From contig OX485806.1 of assembly GCA_950295325.1 (NCBI GenBank), positions 56,417,169-56,481,168 on the forward strand: a stretch of 64,000 bases of DNA. Direction: 5' to 3'. The translations under genes were made by a program, and so were the position numbers. Below are positions 44,281 through 56,903 of this stretch, in pieces (position 1 is the stretch's first letter; each line of letters opens with the position of its first letter). This stretch comes from Polytrichum commune (lineage: Eukaryota; Streptophyta; Polytrichopsida; Polytrichales; Polytrichaceae). A model generated the notes under the pieces. It did not search any database, was not told the DNA's origin, and worked only from the letters and a program-made list of their open reading frames with translations.

Positions 44281-47280
44281 AAACTTATGTGCCTCATGGA
44301 ATCAACACATCATAGCCTCAGCGAGGTGTCATGCACCAATGAAGAATCGACAGCCAGAACCGAAGTTGCAAGGGGGAAATCATTGAAGGCATGCGTGGCA
44401 AAGGCAGTGGGGTGGACTCTGGAAAAAGCCAAGGATGTGTCTATGCACGAGGTTCATACTAATAAAATGTCATAATTTGAATCAAGTTAGAAACTCATCA
44501 AGGTGGAACGTACATCCCATGTTACCACAAATTATTATGTTACACATGTCCAAACCTATTAACCGGACTAGGACGCTTAAGGGTGATAGGTTTGGCCTCA
44601 CACTCCATGCTACCGTAAGAAGATGGAAGCGGGCACCAAGTGGACCGGGAAAAGAAGAAATTCTATAGGAAGGAGGTATCTCAGGTGAATCTATTCTATG
44701 GAGATTGTTCCATTTGTATGATTTTGACATCAGCTTGGACCTAGTATTTGATGTCATGCATATCACTAGTTTGAATCTCTTGAAGAAATATACTAGGAAG
44801 TTATTCTCTGAAATGAAAGAAGCTGGAGTGGATATGGAAGAGGTGAAACAGTCGTGTTTGGCAGTTTCTAGGGAACGGCCTTATGAGTTAAGACAGGGGA
44901 GATGGCCAAACAACCCCAATGAATTCCACGCATCGTACATGGCTGAAGAGAACCAACTGTTTGTCTTATGGGTCCTTCCACATGTTTTGAATTCGGTCCA
45001 TGGTTTGATCTCGTTCAAGAGACAACAAATGGGGCTCCTTTTGGTAGACATCTGCCATTACTTTTTTAATTATTCTAGGCTTCACGGTTGGTCAAGACAA
45101 GACATTCAAGTGGTGAAAGGGATGTTCCAGTCTTGGCGGGTGCTCTCGGAGGAATTAGACGGGCCTAATGGAGCCCCTTTGGAACATGTGGCTGGTAAGA
45201 CTTGTTTTTTTTGTAAGTTGTTGTAGTTTGGAATTTTGATGCATCTAGTGGCCTTCGCTGTCTGAAATTGCTGCGGCGTTTGTAAGTTCCAAGGGAAACT
45301 ACTTTGGTGAGTTTGACGAGCGTTTGAAGTCCGTGGCTTGCGTCATTGATTGCGTCTGCCGAGGTTGAGGGGGCTTTGGAGGAAATCTTTCTTGCAAGCG
45401 GTTTTTATGGTCAATATTGAGGTCAATATTTAGTTTGAATTTTTCTGCATGATGTAAATCTTAGCATTATCATAAGATCATCTTTCAGTAATAATTCTAT
45501 TGTACTCAGGGTTGTCGAAGGAAACATTGCTCACTTAACCAGTGTGCACTCTGTAGGCATGGAACCCTGCAATCTTCGTTATTGAATATCTTGTTGAGAA
45601 ATTTACTTCAATGCGCATTCAATGATCTGTGACTTAGTTGCCCACACATGATGTGCCATGGAGACCTTTGGCATGTGTAAGCATCGGCAGGTTAATTCTG
45701 TTGTATTTCATGACGTACTTAGCTCTGTTTGTTGAGCTAAAACCTTATTTCTAAGATCATGAGGCTTTCTTTACATATCACATGAAGAGGTACTAATCAA
45801 GTGTTTCTTCATTGATTAGTAAAATACTTGATTAAAACTAATCAAGTGCCTCTTCATGTGCAAGAGCCTCTCACATACTTGAGGACATTTTACGTTTCGG
45901 ACCTAGTGATATCTACTGGTGCTTTCCTTATGAAAGGATGGTATCGAAATTCCACAAAATCTCCACCAACAGCAAGGAGATGGAAATTTCATACATCCAG
46001 TATTTTTCAAGGGAGGTGTTCACATCAGTAAGGAATCAACTTCATATTGAGCAAGATGGACTCTCAGTCGGCCAAAGGAGGTTAATTTTCATCCACAGTT
46101 TTCTCATTGTTCCTGAGGGAATTCAACCTGATGTGGGGGATCAGGTCACGTGCATGAATTGGCATTTGAGGTGCGCAATTCAAGTGCCCAGCATCCAAAA
46201 GGCAATTGAGATTTGGGATTGCTCAAAAAAGATTCCTTCAAATGCATGTCATTCTATATGCATTTCGAAAGGCATACTCATAGGTCGAAAATATACAAAG
46301 CTGGAGATTATGCCTTGTGAATATGAGAAATATGTGAAAAGCTATTTGACCGAAAAAGGGATCCTTGGAGACTTGAACAACCATGAGTGGCATTCTCAAA
46401 TGAAAGAAGTGAAGTCCATTTTCTTCTCTGGAAATCTCTACAAATGTGGGTGTACAGTGGTTGTGAAGAGGGACTCGAGCAGTGCCACGGATTACAAGGC
46501 CAAAATCAAGAAACTTTTTACTCACAATTTTGGTGGCGAGATTCGAGTTTTTTTCTCTGCAAACTATTACCTGCATTTGCAAAATGAGGTGGACAATCAG
46601 CAAGTGGATCTTGTCGATAAGATTACTGGGATGAATGTCATATTGAATAATCGGATGTTTCCTTTCGATTTCATGTGCATTCGTCCAATAGAATCAATCA
46701 TCTGCAAATTTATGAAAGTCCCATGTTCGAGGCAAATTGGTGTTCAGTATAGCATTGCTTATACGATGGAGGACTTGGAGGCACGACAAAGGGTTCATTT
46801 TGCAATTGAAGGATAGCATCATGTAATTTGACAACATGCAGTGAGAGCACTAGTAGAGATAGAAATGTGTGTATGAATTCCCTTTAGAGGAGACCTCACT
46901 CATGGGAAAGCATTTATGTATTCCCTCTCAGATGCAATTTACCATGTGGCAAAGTCATTTTCCCATGTGACAGGAGGGAAAGTCATTGAGGATTTCCACT
47001 TGCCGGAAGTGGGAAAGCCTCCTATCTCCCCTGTGGTAGCTTTCTTTGACAGCAACAGCAACACCTTCCTGGTAACAGCAGAGATTCAATTGGTTTCACC
47101 AGCGTTCTTCGGCGGTAGGTGGCTTCTTCACGCTTGGCAACAACAAGTTCTCTTCAGTAACAACAACTTCTCTACACAGCTGATGTCAGGCTGCGCAGTA
47201 GTAGCAGTTTTTCTCCTCTTTGCGGTAGCTGATAACGGGCTTCGTGTTAGCAACAACTTCTCTCCTCTCTACGGTAACTA
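44281..47280 (+). pseudogene. CACTA-type tnp2-like transposase relic
   Basis: Fragmented plus-strand frames. About 44660-45226 reads SILWRLFHLYDF...LVFDVMHITSLNLLKKYTRK, the FD..xDxMHxxxLN signature of tnp2-type transposases, then WPNNPNEFHASYMAEENQLF and CHYFFNYSRLHGW, as in the DUF4218-type region. About 45828-46816 (292-residue frame 45938-46816) fits the C-terminal part, and 46916-47281 may be a further fragment. Stops and frame changes separate them. No CACTA ends were found; the left side merges with the gypsy-3 LTR. An imperfect inverted repeat (CATGAAGAGG ... CCTCTTCATG, 45783-45862) lies between two fragments. Superfamily fairly likely; individual domain limits unsure. Confidence 0.55.
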
Positions 47281-47361
47281 ATGTCGGGGGGGGGGCTTCA
47301 GAGGAAGTGAGGTGAATGTGGGGTGGGCTCGGGGGGTTTAATGTTGATGTGGGGGTGGGCC

Positions 47362-47640
47362 CCATGGCCCCAGGCCCAGATTCAACCTGGGCCATGGATG
47401 CGCCCCGGGCCCATCGACGGCTCATAATGAGCCGGGCAGCTACCCGGGCGGCCTCTAGGGCAGCCAGGTAAAGGGGGCCAGGGCAGCAGGCGGGCGCCAT
47501 GGCCCACGGAGCAGCCCCCAGGCTGCTGGCCACTTCACACACAAGACCTGGAGCGCGGGGTCCACTTCACACACAAGCCAGGCTGGGGGCCACTTCACGC
47601 ACAAGGTTGATCCCCTCTTTAGTATGACACATTTGGAAAA
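47362..47640 (+). repeat. MULE left terminal inverted repeat
   Basis: Reads CCATGGCCCCAGGCCCAG at the outer end and AGTATGACACATTTGGAAAA at the inner end. It pairs with 54421-54704 and contains three ~33-bp CCACTTCACACACAAG-type repeats. Confidence 0.8.
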
Positions 47641-48811
47641 CCCAATATCCCCTAATTTCCACCTTCCATTGAAAACAATCCAATGCAAGAAAACAGTGAG
47701 CAGGTTCAGTCACGTTTTCTGTAAGATGATATTATGGTATAGCATTCAGTTGAAACTCTCGCTCTAAAGCATCGAAAAATCCTCAATTTTAACAGATTCA
47801 CAACTTACAAGGCAGTGGGTTTAAGGCAGTGATAGATACTAAACCCACTCATCTCTACTAGTGAGAGTATGGATCAGTAGATCAACATCCCTTTACAAAT
47901 CTCTCAACTAATTCAATAGAATTTTTAAACGTTGCCCAGGTTGTTTTATACTTACTTGCAAGGTCACATGAAACCTGCAATTGAGTTTTGAGAGAAAAGC
48001 CTATATAATAATTACATGGTACACCTGATGGAGAGGTGGTTCAAACTTCTAGCAACTTCGTGCTAGAATCAATGTGGATGTTTAAAAGGGATCCCTGCAA
48101 TTGTAATGCTTGAACTGATGAGAATTCCCAGTAAGACTTCAAATTGTGGACAACGCTATATATGTAGAACCAAACCAGGTAACATCACAACAACGCACGT
48201 TTAGTATTATTAAGGTGTCATCTTTTCATTAGTATAACAAATGGCATAAAATTGTTGTATTATCATGGTCTTGTCTTTTCATTAATATGATAAATGTCGT
48301 AAAGTTCTCATATTATTGAGGGAATACAAAAACATATGTAAGATGAGAGTTAAAACATATACAACGAATTTAAGCAATATAGATGGTATGGAATAATATC
48401 TTATAGCTCCAAAAAAAATCAATTTCAATAATGCAAGGAATTCAATTACATAAGCATATGTCATGATATTCAATAATTAGATTACATTGATACTACAAGA
48501 TCAAGCAAATCTAATGTATTCATTTGGTAAGGTTATCCTAGATATGGATTCGCCATTGTGTTCTATAAGAAGGGTGTAGGATTGTGCATCTTTCCCATCT
48601 TTTGATAAGTTGTAGTTGACTAGTTTTCCTGGTTGCCAAATATTTGCATTCTCGTTGTAAAGCTCCACCAACTGCCCAACAAAAGAACCATCCATCCCAA
48701 TGGAACCAGTTTGAGACTCGCCTCGTACAATTGCATTCCCACAATTATGGCATTCCTTAATTTTCTCCCCTTCGCATAACAAATTGTGATCTCCACAAAC
48801 ATGACATTTTT

Positions 48812-50106
48812 TGTCGCGCACCTCTCCATGAGGAATGCCCGAAACACCATGGGCACAAGGGGGACCCCGGAGTGACACCCGGGACTTGTGGCGCCGTTGG
48901 TGAGAGGGCCCAAGTGATCCTAGTGTGGGTGACGGTCCCGGGCGTTGGGAACGCCTCCCACCCACGGAGACTAGGAGGCACAAGGGTAAGGCCAAGAGCT
49001 ATGCGTTGCTCATGGCGTGGTGATTCTAGAATGCTCAAGAACACCTCAATCGGAGGTGTGAGCTAGGAGTTATGGCAATTTGAGTGGGGCGCTGTCCCGG
49101 AACAGCGCCCTGGTACAGCAGTGCCTGGGAATGATTCCCGGGACTGCCAAGGTTCAAACAAGCATAACTTCCTCAAGACTTGCCCCCGAATGGGGCAAGT
49201 GAGGAGTCCATCGGCATCTACGTGAAGCATAGATGACGATGGAGTGGTTTTTTGTTAGCATCAGACATCATACAAGGAAGTTATGATGGTCTAAAGCTGT
49301 TGGGGGCTTCTAGGCCCAGCGGCTAAGGGAAAATGTCTACTTGACCCCAACTCTTGGTGGAGAGCAGAGCCCAACATTTTCTTTTTTAATTGCACCCATA
49401 CCCAGACCATGCCCTTCAGCAGTGACCTATGCCCACCCATAGCATGACATGTGCGCACCCATGCCCACCCATGCCCACACATAGCATGACATGTGCCCAC
49501 CCATGCCCACCCTTGCCTACCCATTATAATATCAAACCCATGCCCACCCATGAACAATAATATCGCAGCTATGCCCACCCATGAACAATAATATTGCACC
49601 CATGCCCACCCAAAACCCATGGGCATGGGTGGGTATGGGCATGGGCATGGGTATGGGCACCCAATGTAAGGCTCTGGTGTAGAGACAAGAGGTCTCTTGA
49701 CGGTGGGGTAGGGGCCCCGCATAGAGTCCTAGAGGCTTATATGGGTGAGGTGGTGTGGCCTCACCCACCCGAGGCCGAACGGCACAGCCTCCAGGGGCTT
49801 TGGCCCATTGTGAGGCCATAGTTGCCTAATATGCTTCGGGTTGTTGTAGTGTTGCCCCGGCAATGCGATGATCAACATAAGATGGGACTTCCATGGATGG
49901 AAGTCCACATCTAAGGATTGGTTACCGATTAAGGGGGTGAGTCCCGAAAGCAAAGTAAGAGGGTTGGTTCCCTCTTATGAACTATAAGGTCCGGGGTAGG
50001 AGGAGCTAACCATTAGCATGGCGGTATGCGATGGGTTAGCACTCGTAACCTTTGCTAGAAATGGAAATTGGCAAGATTTTTAAGGGGACTAGCGAGGGTT
50101 GCGACA
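48812..50106 (+). mobile_element. solo LTR of the gypsy-1/gypsy-2 family, with internal repeat insert
   Basis: Starts TGTCGCGCAC and ends GGTTGCGACA, the exact ends of the gypsy-1 LTR, and is flanked by TTTTT at 48807-48811 and 50107-50111. It is 1295 bp against 976 bp because 49370-49680 holds an array of CCCACCCATGCC-type repeats absent from the other copies. No internal retroelement sequence is present, so it arose by LTR-LTR recombination. Confidence 0.85.
49370..49680. repeat. CCCACCCATGCC minisatellite within the solo LTR
   Basis: Irregular repeats of CCCACCCATG and GAACAATAATATTGCACCC-type text. The expansion is specific to this LTR copy. Confidence 0.8.
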
Positions 50107-53100
50107 TTTTTGCTCATACAATTTAGGAAGTAGCATCCGCTTCCGCTTCCGAGCCATTGATTGTCGTTGCCGAGCCTCCATTGTTGTTTCAGGTCGTGCC
50201 AATGCAGTGGTTTTAATTATTGGTGGTCCTACATACCATAAGATTTGAAACAAGAAATCATGTAATTTAATAATTTAATAATAATTTAAATTTTTTTAAT
50301 AGCAATTTCAATAAATCATAGTGTAGTATGAATACCTGATGCTTGTGACGAGTTCGTGTCCCCACTTGAACCAACTAGATTTTTGTTTTTGGGATTCCAT
50401 AGCGTTCCATGTCCAAATCTTGTCCTCGATACATTCACTTGAATTGAAGCAATATTACTACCAACACGAGGTAAAGAAATACGTCTAGGAACTAATTGAG
50501 GGTTCAAGGCAAATTGAAGTTTTTTTTATTGCATTTAACCTCCTAATTGCATTTTCAATATGTTCTAAACCTACAGTTCTCATCTGATCTGTTGTGAAAA
50601 AATGTCGACCCAACTCAACATATAAATCATTTAGCTTCGCTAATCGGACTTGGATTTGAGGATTATCCTCCACTTCTGATGCTTCCCCTTGTACAATACC
50701 AAGACTATCGTCTTGTACACCAATATCATCCATGGATGGAGATACAGGGTTAAGTTCTGGGCTTTGTGCAGGAGAAACTACATCATCTTCTCCCACATCA
50801 TTCAAGTTGTTTACAAATCCATTTTCTTCAATAAATAATATACACTTTAAATATGTGAATTTTTCGTCCACAAACTTTTTCACAACAAGAAGGTGCTTGT
50901 AGATAGACATTCTATCCTTACACTCACAACACTCAGTGCCCAACGTTCATGTATTGTTTGGCTACGGATGAGGAATTCCATACCAACATCATCGATAACT
51001 TCAAGGTTACTTGGTGGATCAGCCTTTATCCTCTCTACTATGGCATTAGTTTTTTGCATGCGGATTGTATATTGTCTATCTCTTCCCCTTGTTGAATACT
51101 TTCGTGAATCGCTTAGTGCATTCACATGCATGTAGTGCTCTATCAATGTACCGCCACCAACCCTAAGGTCTGTCCCAGGTTGCCCTACACATCAAATACA
51201 ATAAAAAAACAAATATTAATATTATTTGATTTGATATTACATATAAATATTAAATATTTTAATAAAAAATCAATCAATTACATACCTATGAGTGCCCAAA
51301 TGAGCTTATCCAAACGCCGATTAACTTTCTTATCAAGCAAGGTATATTTTATAAAATGCCACAATCTTTCCACTAGATTTGATATATTCACAAATCCATG
51401 CTTGTATAGACGGTTAAATCTTGGCCACATATCACGCCACTTGCAATTTCCTGCCCATCTAGTCGCAACATTATTCAAAACTAGCTTCTCGATTGCCCAA
51501 GTGATTTTGAATTCATCATATTTTGAATTGAATTGGGCCTCTGTGAGGCATTCGAGAAGACCGCACATATCACGATAAAGTTGAGTTCTCTTGTCAACAC
51601 TGACATGAGACACAAGATGTTTCATCCACGTCTTTTTAACATGAAACCAACGCAACAATAATTTGCATTTTATTTGCTCACTACCTATGACGTTGTTCGT
51701 CCAACACCATGGATCATCATTGATCACTGCTGTGAAAGCGTTAAGCTTTGTTGCACTTTTGTCAATCACAATCGCATTGGGTCTAATAGGCCCCATTCTC
51801 TCAAAAACCGCCCGCAAAGTTAGCCTCAATGTTGTTGCCTCATGACCCTCTTGATAATCTTTAGAACAAAGCATAAAAAAAAATAGGCATATTATATCCG
51901 CGGTTATTGGGACAAATTGCATCATATAACAGTAACCCATATTAGTTGGTCTTGAATGTACTGTCAATTGCCCATGCCGAGTTAAGAGTAATTTGGATTG
52001 CTAGCTCGCGCATCCAATCGCTCTGTATGACTAGCACAAAAGGACATTTCTCCGGGTCTTCATTGTTAATATCGTAAGCTTGAAAATGGATAACTAGGCC
52101 GTTTTCCTTCCAACTGTCTAATTGGCTGTGTATGTTGGCCCAATTATCATCTTTCACTCGCCCACTTTTTTGCATAGAGTATGCCAAATTAGAAACCTCT
52201 TTTGGAGTAGGAAAAAACCTATAAGAAATCCTTTCATGAGGCTCAACTTGCTGTTGCAAAATTGGTGCCCTACTTCGAGCTGTAAGAACTGTTGAATTCA
52301 CTTTATTCATGTTATGGAAATTTTCTTGGATATGATGAATGGCCAAAGGATGAAGAGGCAAGAAAAATACATCATCCATTGAACCGGGAATATGTCCAGA
52401 GTGTCCTTTGTGAAGATGAATCTGCAATCAATTTCAATATCAAAATGTGCAAAAACAACTATCAAAATCAATAATAAACATATAAGTTTAGTTATACAAA
52501 TACGCTATGAGTACATTGAATATAAATGAAGTTAGCAATATTACCTCGGCATCTCTGTCGTTGTTTGTTGGATGCACAATCTTGATGTGGAACTCACATC
52601 CAGCATACCTTGTAGTACTATATTGTCGAATTTTTGTGGTAGGTGGCACTAGTGAAGTTGTATTTGTTTTTTGTTTTTTTCCATCCCGAAAATAGCCACC
52701 TCAGCTACAACGGTATACTGTAACTCTTGCAGGAAAAGGGGTGGCCGTAACGATATACTCATGATTGAGTTTTAAATGAATCTGATATTCAAAATACGCA
52801 AATATATAAGACTACAATATATTTGAATGAAATGATGATATAAAATCAAATACATAATGTATCCAGTATTGTATTAAATTGGAACTAAAAGAATATAAAT
52901 GATATTACCTTATGCTCCAAAATGAGGTCTTTCAATCTTTCGTCTAACTGATCAGTAGGCACACGGATAACCTCATCATAGCCATATTTTTTCCGCTTTA
53001 TTGGGCTTGGACGTTTCTTTGCAGAGCACATAGAACATTGAAGGCAAAATTCTCTAATATATTTGTGCGGGATTCCATAGTGGGGAGATCCTACGAGCCA

Positions 53101-54420
53101 CCCTTTCCCATTCATAATATTTTGGATAGCATTCATTCCATGATGTGGAATTTTACTTGTGTGGGCTTCAAACACAATACCCTCACACTCTTCAAGAAAA
53201 GGAATAACCAAGTGAAAGATGTTAGGATTCTTATGAAAGAGTCTCAGATGGTCATTATGTTGTGCTACACGTAAACTATTCTCTAGTTTCCTCCATTTTT
53301 TTAACGCCTCTTGGTGAGCAACAACTAATGACAAATTGGGTTTGGCAAATGATGGTTCTGCATCCAACACCCCCTCACCAGTGGCCTCGATTTCATGTTG
53401 AAGACATGAAATCATGTATGTATATGATTGCTCTGTAAAAAGATGGAAGGTTTGTGAAACAAATTGTGTGAGGGGTAGTTGAGTATCACCCTCTGGACTA
53501 CTGACATCCCCAAGCTCTTGAACATTACCGTCAACTACGTCTTCATCAATGAAGACATTGTAATCTATGTCAGTATCCTTGTTGTCAAGAATAGTTTCCT
53601 CAATTACCTCATTCATTTCTACATCAATGTCTTCAACAACATCGTAACCTACCAAACCCTCCATTGCAATAAAACAAAGTAATTGGACACCGAACAATGA
53701 GAATTCAAACAAAAAAAATTTGGAAGTTTGGAATTCTTGCAAGGCCTTCAAGCTCAAGCGGTTATGTTATCAAAATTATTTTCACATAGCTTTTATGTTT
53801 GGATTTTTATGTTTGCCTATCCTAACAGTAAAAGCTACTAAAGTTGACGGTCAAATTTGTTTGTGAAGTAATTGTTAAATCCGCTCATAAATTCCTCCTA
53901 TACTCCTTATTAGTTCATGGTAGCACTTAGTGGTCCAAGTTAACTTAACTACACCAAATATATACGTGCCTATCTCCAATATATCAATAATTGGGACACC
54001 TATATATTTGAGTGGTATGTGGTTCTAAGAACGGATATCAAATAGTGAACATTTAGACTATATTGAACATAATTGAGGGATCTATTTGACCATTTTACGA
54101 GTACGATAATTATTTTCATACATTCCCAATTGCCATAATTATTTTCACATAACTTTTATGTTCCTTCTTTTATGTTTGGACTTTTATGTGGGTCTAATTT
54201 AATCCTAAAAGCTTCTTAAGTTGGCGGTCTAATTATTTTGTGAAGTGATCGTTAAATATAATACCCCTCAAGAACCGGTTTCACGTGGCATTCCAAGTGT
54301 GAAATGGTCATGCCAAGGCTTAACCTTATATTAATGAAAAGATGAGACCACAATAATACAACAATTTTATGCTTTTTGTTATAGTAATGAAAAGATAACA
54401 CCTTAATAATACGACTTTTT

Positions 54421-54704
54421 TGATGTTTTCCAAATGTGTCATACTAAAGAGGGGATCAGCCTTGTGCGTGAAGTGGCCCCCAGCCTGGCTTGTGTGTGAA
54501 GTGGACCATGCGCTCCAGGTCTTGTGTGTGAAGTGGCCAGCAGCCTGGGGGTTGCTCCGTGGGCCCCGGCGCCCGCCTGCTACCCTGCCCCCCTTTACCT
54601 AGCTACCCCGGAGGCCGCCCGGGGTAGCTGCCCGCCTCATTATGAGCCGTCGATGGGCCCGAGGCGCATCCATGGCCCAGGTTGAGTCTGTGCCTGGGGC
54701 CATG
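54421..54704 (-). repeat. MULE right terminal inverted repeat
   Basis: Inverted counterpart of 47362-47640 with scattered substitutions and small indels. The copies are clearly diverged, so the element is not recent. Confidence 0.8.
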
Positions 54705-56903
54705 GAGCGCTCCAGTGACACGGGGGTGGGCCTCTCGTAGGGTCGCTCAGTGGTGCCCTTTCGGCTTCTGAAGAAGTGGGTGGATGGGAGGAGAGAGGCT
54801 CGAGGAGCAATAGGGTTGCTGCTTCGACTCTTGCCTCTTCCTTTTACCTCCAACAGCCTCTCGCAAAGAACGAAGACCGGGCTCAACCTAATTAAGCAAC
54901 TATTTCTTGTGAAGGTGTTTCCAATAACCAAATATCCAATGACAAAGAAGAGATGCTATGAAGTTGAACCTAAGGTCCATATAGAGATTCTTGGGGCTCA
55001 TCATAGTGTAGTTATTACGAAATTTGGTCATGCTCCACTCATCGATTTAAGTTTAATATACATGCTTTAAAAACTACTAAAATTTAACAAATGTTAGTTG
55101 GTAGATTGAGGCATATTTAGCATGTTGGACAAACTCCATGGAGCGATTTTTAAACATGCTTGGAACAAAATCCAAGCACAAGCTCCTAGTGAAACATCAT
55201 TAAAAAAGAAATAGAGAGAAAAAATTTAGAATGTTTTCACATGTGGATGAAACTTCTTTGTCATTGTGAGAAAACGTAGAGATGTGTGGACTGATCAATA
55301 ATTCTGTAAGCTGAATAAGTGGTTTATCGCTTTGCACATCCCAAATCTCAATTATTCCTATAGACGAGGCTCAAGAATCTTCTCCACAAAGATCTTGCAA
55401 GTGAAAATGTTTGACCAATAATTTCTAGAGTTTTTAGTGCATCACCATGTGTCATTTCCAAGCTTAAGTCCTTCATTTATTCGAGGTAAAGTCATTTCTT
55501 ATAATCTAGTGAAAATTATTTCATGGGGGGTACATTTAATATAATATGATGGATCCACACACAAAAAATGGTATTAATTGGGGGTATTATTTTTTGAAGA
55601 GAATTTATGGGACCATTCAATTATGTAAATTCCAACTTTTCTTTTTTTATTGTTTTAGTGGGGGTTAATTTTATTTTTAAACTTTTTATATCAATATCAT
55701 GTATTTGTGCATGTGCATTTGTAGTTTGCAGAAACAATTGCTTTACTCCTACTTCACCCGGCAATACTCTTGAGGTTATCACCCGATAACCTTCAATATT
55801 TTCTTTGCAACACATCCCCAACTTTATTTGTGACATGATCCTCAACACTTTGTATTGTCTCCCCACCTATATTAGTTTTCATAATTTCTACCACCCTCCA
55901 TTACTTGATACCTTAATATTTTATAAAGTCATGTTGCAAATTTTGTGTAGGTTCTTTAAGATCCCTTGTCATTATAAGTATTTTGATTTTTTTAGATATT
56001 TTGGATAAAGTGGACACTTTCTTTGCTCTCACATGGTTTACAAGATTTGCACTAGGTGGACCCCCTAAAAAATACTTGGAATGGAAGTATGTCGCCTAAC
56101 GTTGAGGGTCGTACCACAACAATATCTTGCATTTTGTCCTCCACCGCAACAACAATGTTTATTGACCCTTTTGTTTTCATATTTTTGTACCTCCGATTGG
56201 GACAAAGTGAATGTCAATTTCGTCGGTGTTGACCACCAATACATGTGGTACAATTTAGCATTTTACCAAACAAATGCCCGCTTTGACATTTGAAACCCTT
56301 GTACTTTCCGAGTTTTGGGGAGGGAGTTGAGAGGCTTACTATCAATTGTTGTATACTTTTGAAACATCTAGTTCAATACATTTTCAACGAATCTTCCCAC
56401 CTACCTGAGGGACATGGAAATGCATCTCTCATTTAGCAAAAAAAATCTAATGTTCTTTTTCTTAATGATTGTGATGAATAGATGCCTCACCTTCATTTTC
56501 ATCACTTGGAATTATGACTTGTTTTATCATAGGACGTTTGGAAAGGATAGTACCATTTTAGGTTTCTCATTGAAAATGAAACGAACATTCCTCAACAAAT
56601 TCTTTGCACCCATCTTTGTCGACACCAGCAAAGGTAAACCATTTATATGTACAAAATCTACAATCGATCTCATAAACACCTTTTGGTTACTCATATTGTT
56701 TGAAATTTGTCTTTGAATGTCTCAAAACATAACAAATATTTTGTCTATGTTGTGTATGCTACATAAATGAAATTCCAAAAAAAAAGATTCAAACCAATTT
56801 GTGTGACATTTTATTTTCACCTTTGTGTTGAGACCTCCACTTTTGGAAGCATCTTCCACCTTTGGAATCAACAATAGTGCATTATATTCACAAGCTTGGA
56901 AGG
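54705..56903. other. no gene identified
   Basis: AT-rich, with short reading frames only. A minus-strand frame at 56065-56253 has a Cys-rich patch (HCCCGGGQNARYCC) that could be a zinc-finger scrap of a transposase, but nothing around it supports a gene. Confidence 0.4.

Larger units (their letters stand above)
48501..53664 (-). pseudogene. MULE (FAR1/FRS-like) transposase, interrupted by a solo LTR
   Basis: Starts at 53664 (MEGLVGYDVV) with a first exon to about 52909, followed by smaller exons around 52781-52544 and larger ones at 52427-51942, about 51930-51278 and 51146-50500. The N-terminal part has a Cys motif (FCLQCSMCSAKKRPSP). The catalytic part shows SAWAIDSTFKTN (first Asp), a PNAIVIDKS strand (second Asp region) and HVKKTWMKHL, as in MULE transposases. 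C-terminally a SWIM-like finger (CCECKDRMSIYKHLL) lies near 50900. The final exon crosses the solo LTR and adds a CxxC...CxxC zinc ribbon (CHVCGD, CHNCGN) before the stop at 48501. Apart from the LTR I see no clear break, but splice sites are only partly resolved. Confidence 0.65.
47362..54704 (-). mobile_element. MULE-type DNA transposon with long terminal inverted repeats
   Basis: The left arm 47362-47640 and right arm 54421-54704 are GC-rich inverted copies of about 280 bp, sharing CCATGGCCCCAGG at the outer side and TAGTATGACACATTTGG at the inner side. Homology resumes at 48194-48290 against 54310-54415, so the left arm carries an extra ~550 bp (47641-48193). The enclosed minus-strand gene has a MULE transposase domain. 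A solo LTR (48812-50106) sits in its last exon. Exact ends and target duplication were not fixed. Confidence 0.75.

Noticed and set aside
47186-47688. ORFs on the minus strand across the MULE left arm
   Set aside because: GC-rich inverted repeat; frames are by-products and the matching right arm gives different shadows.
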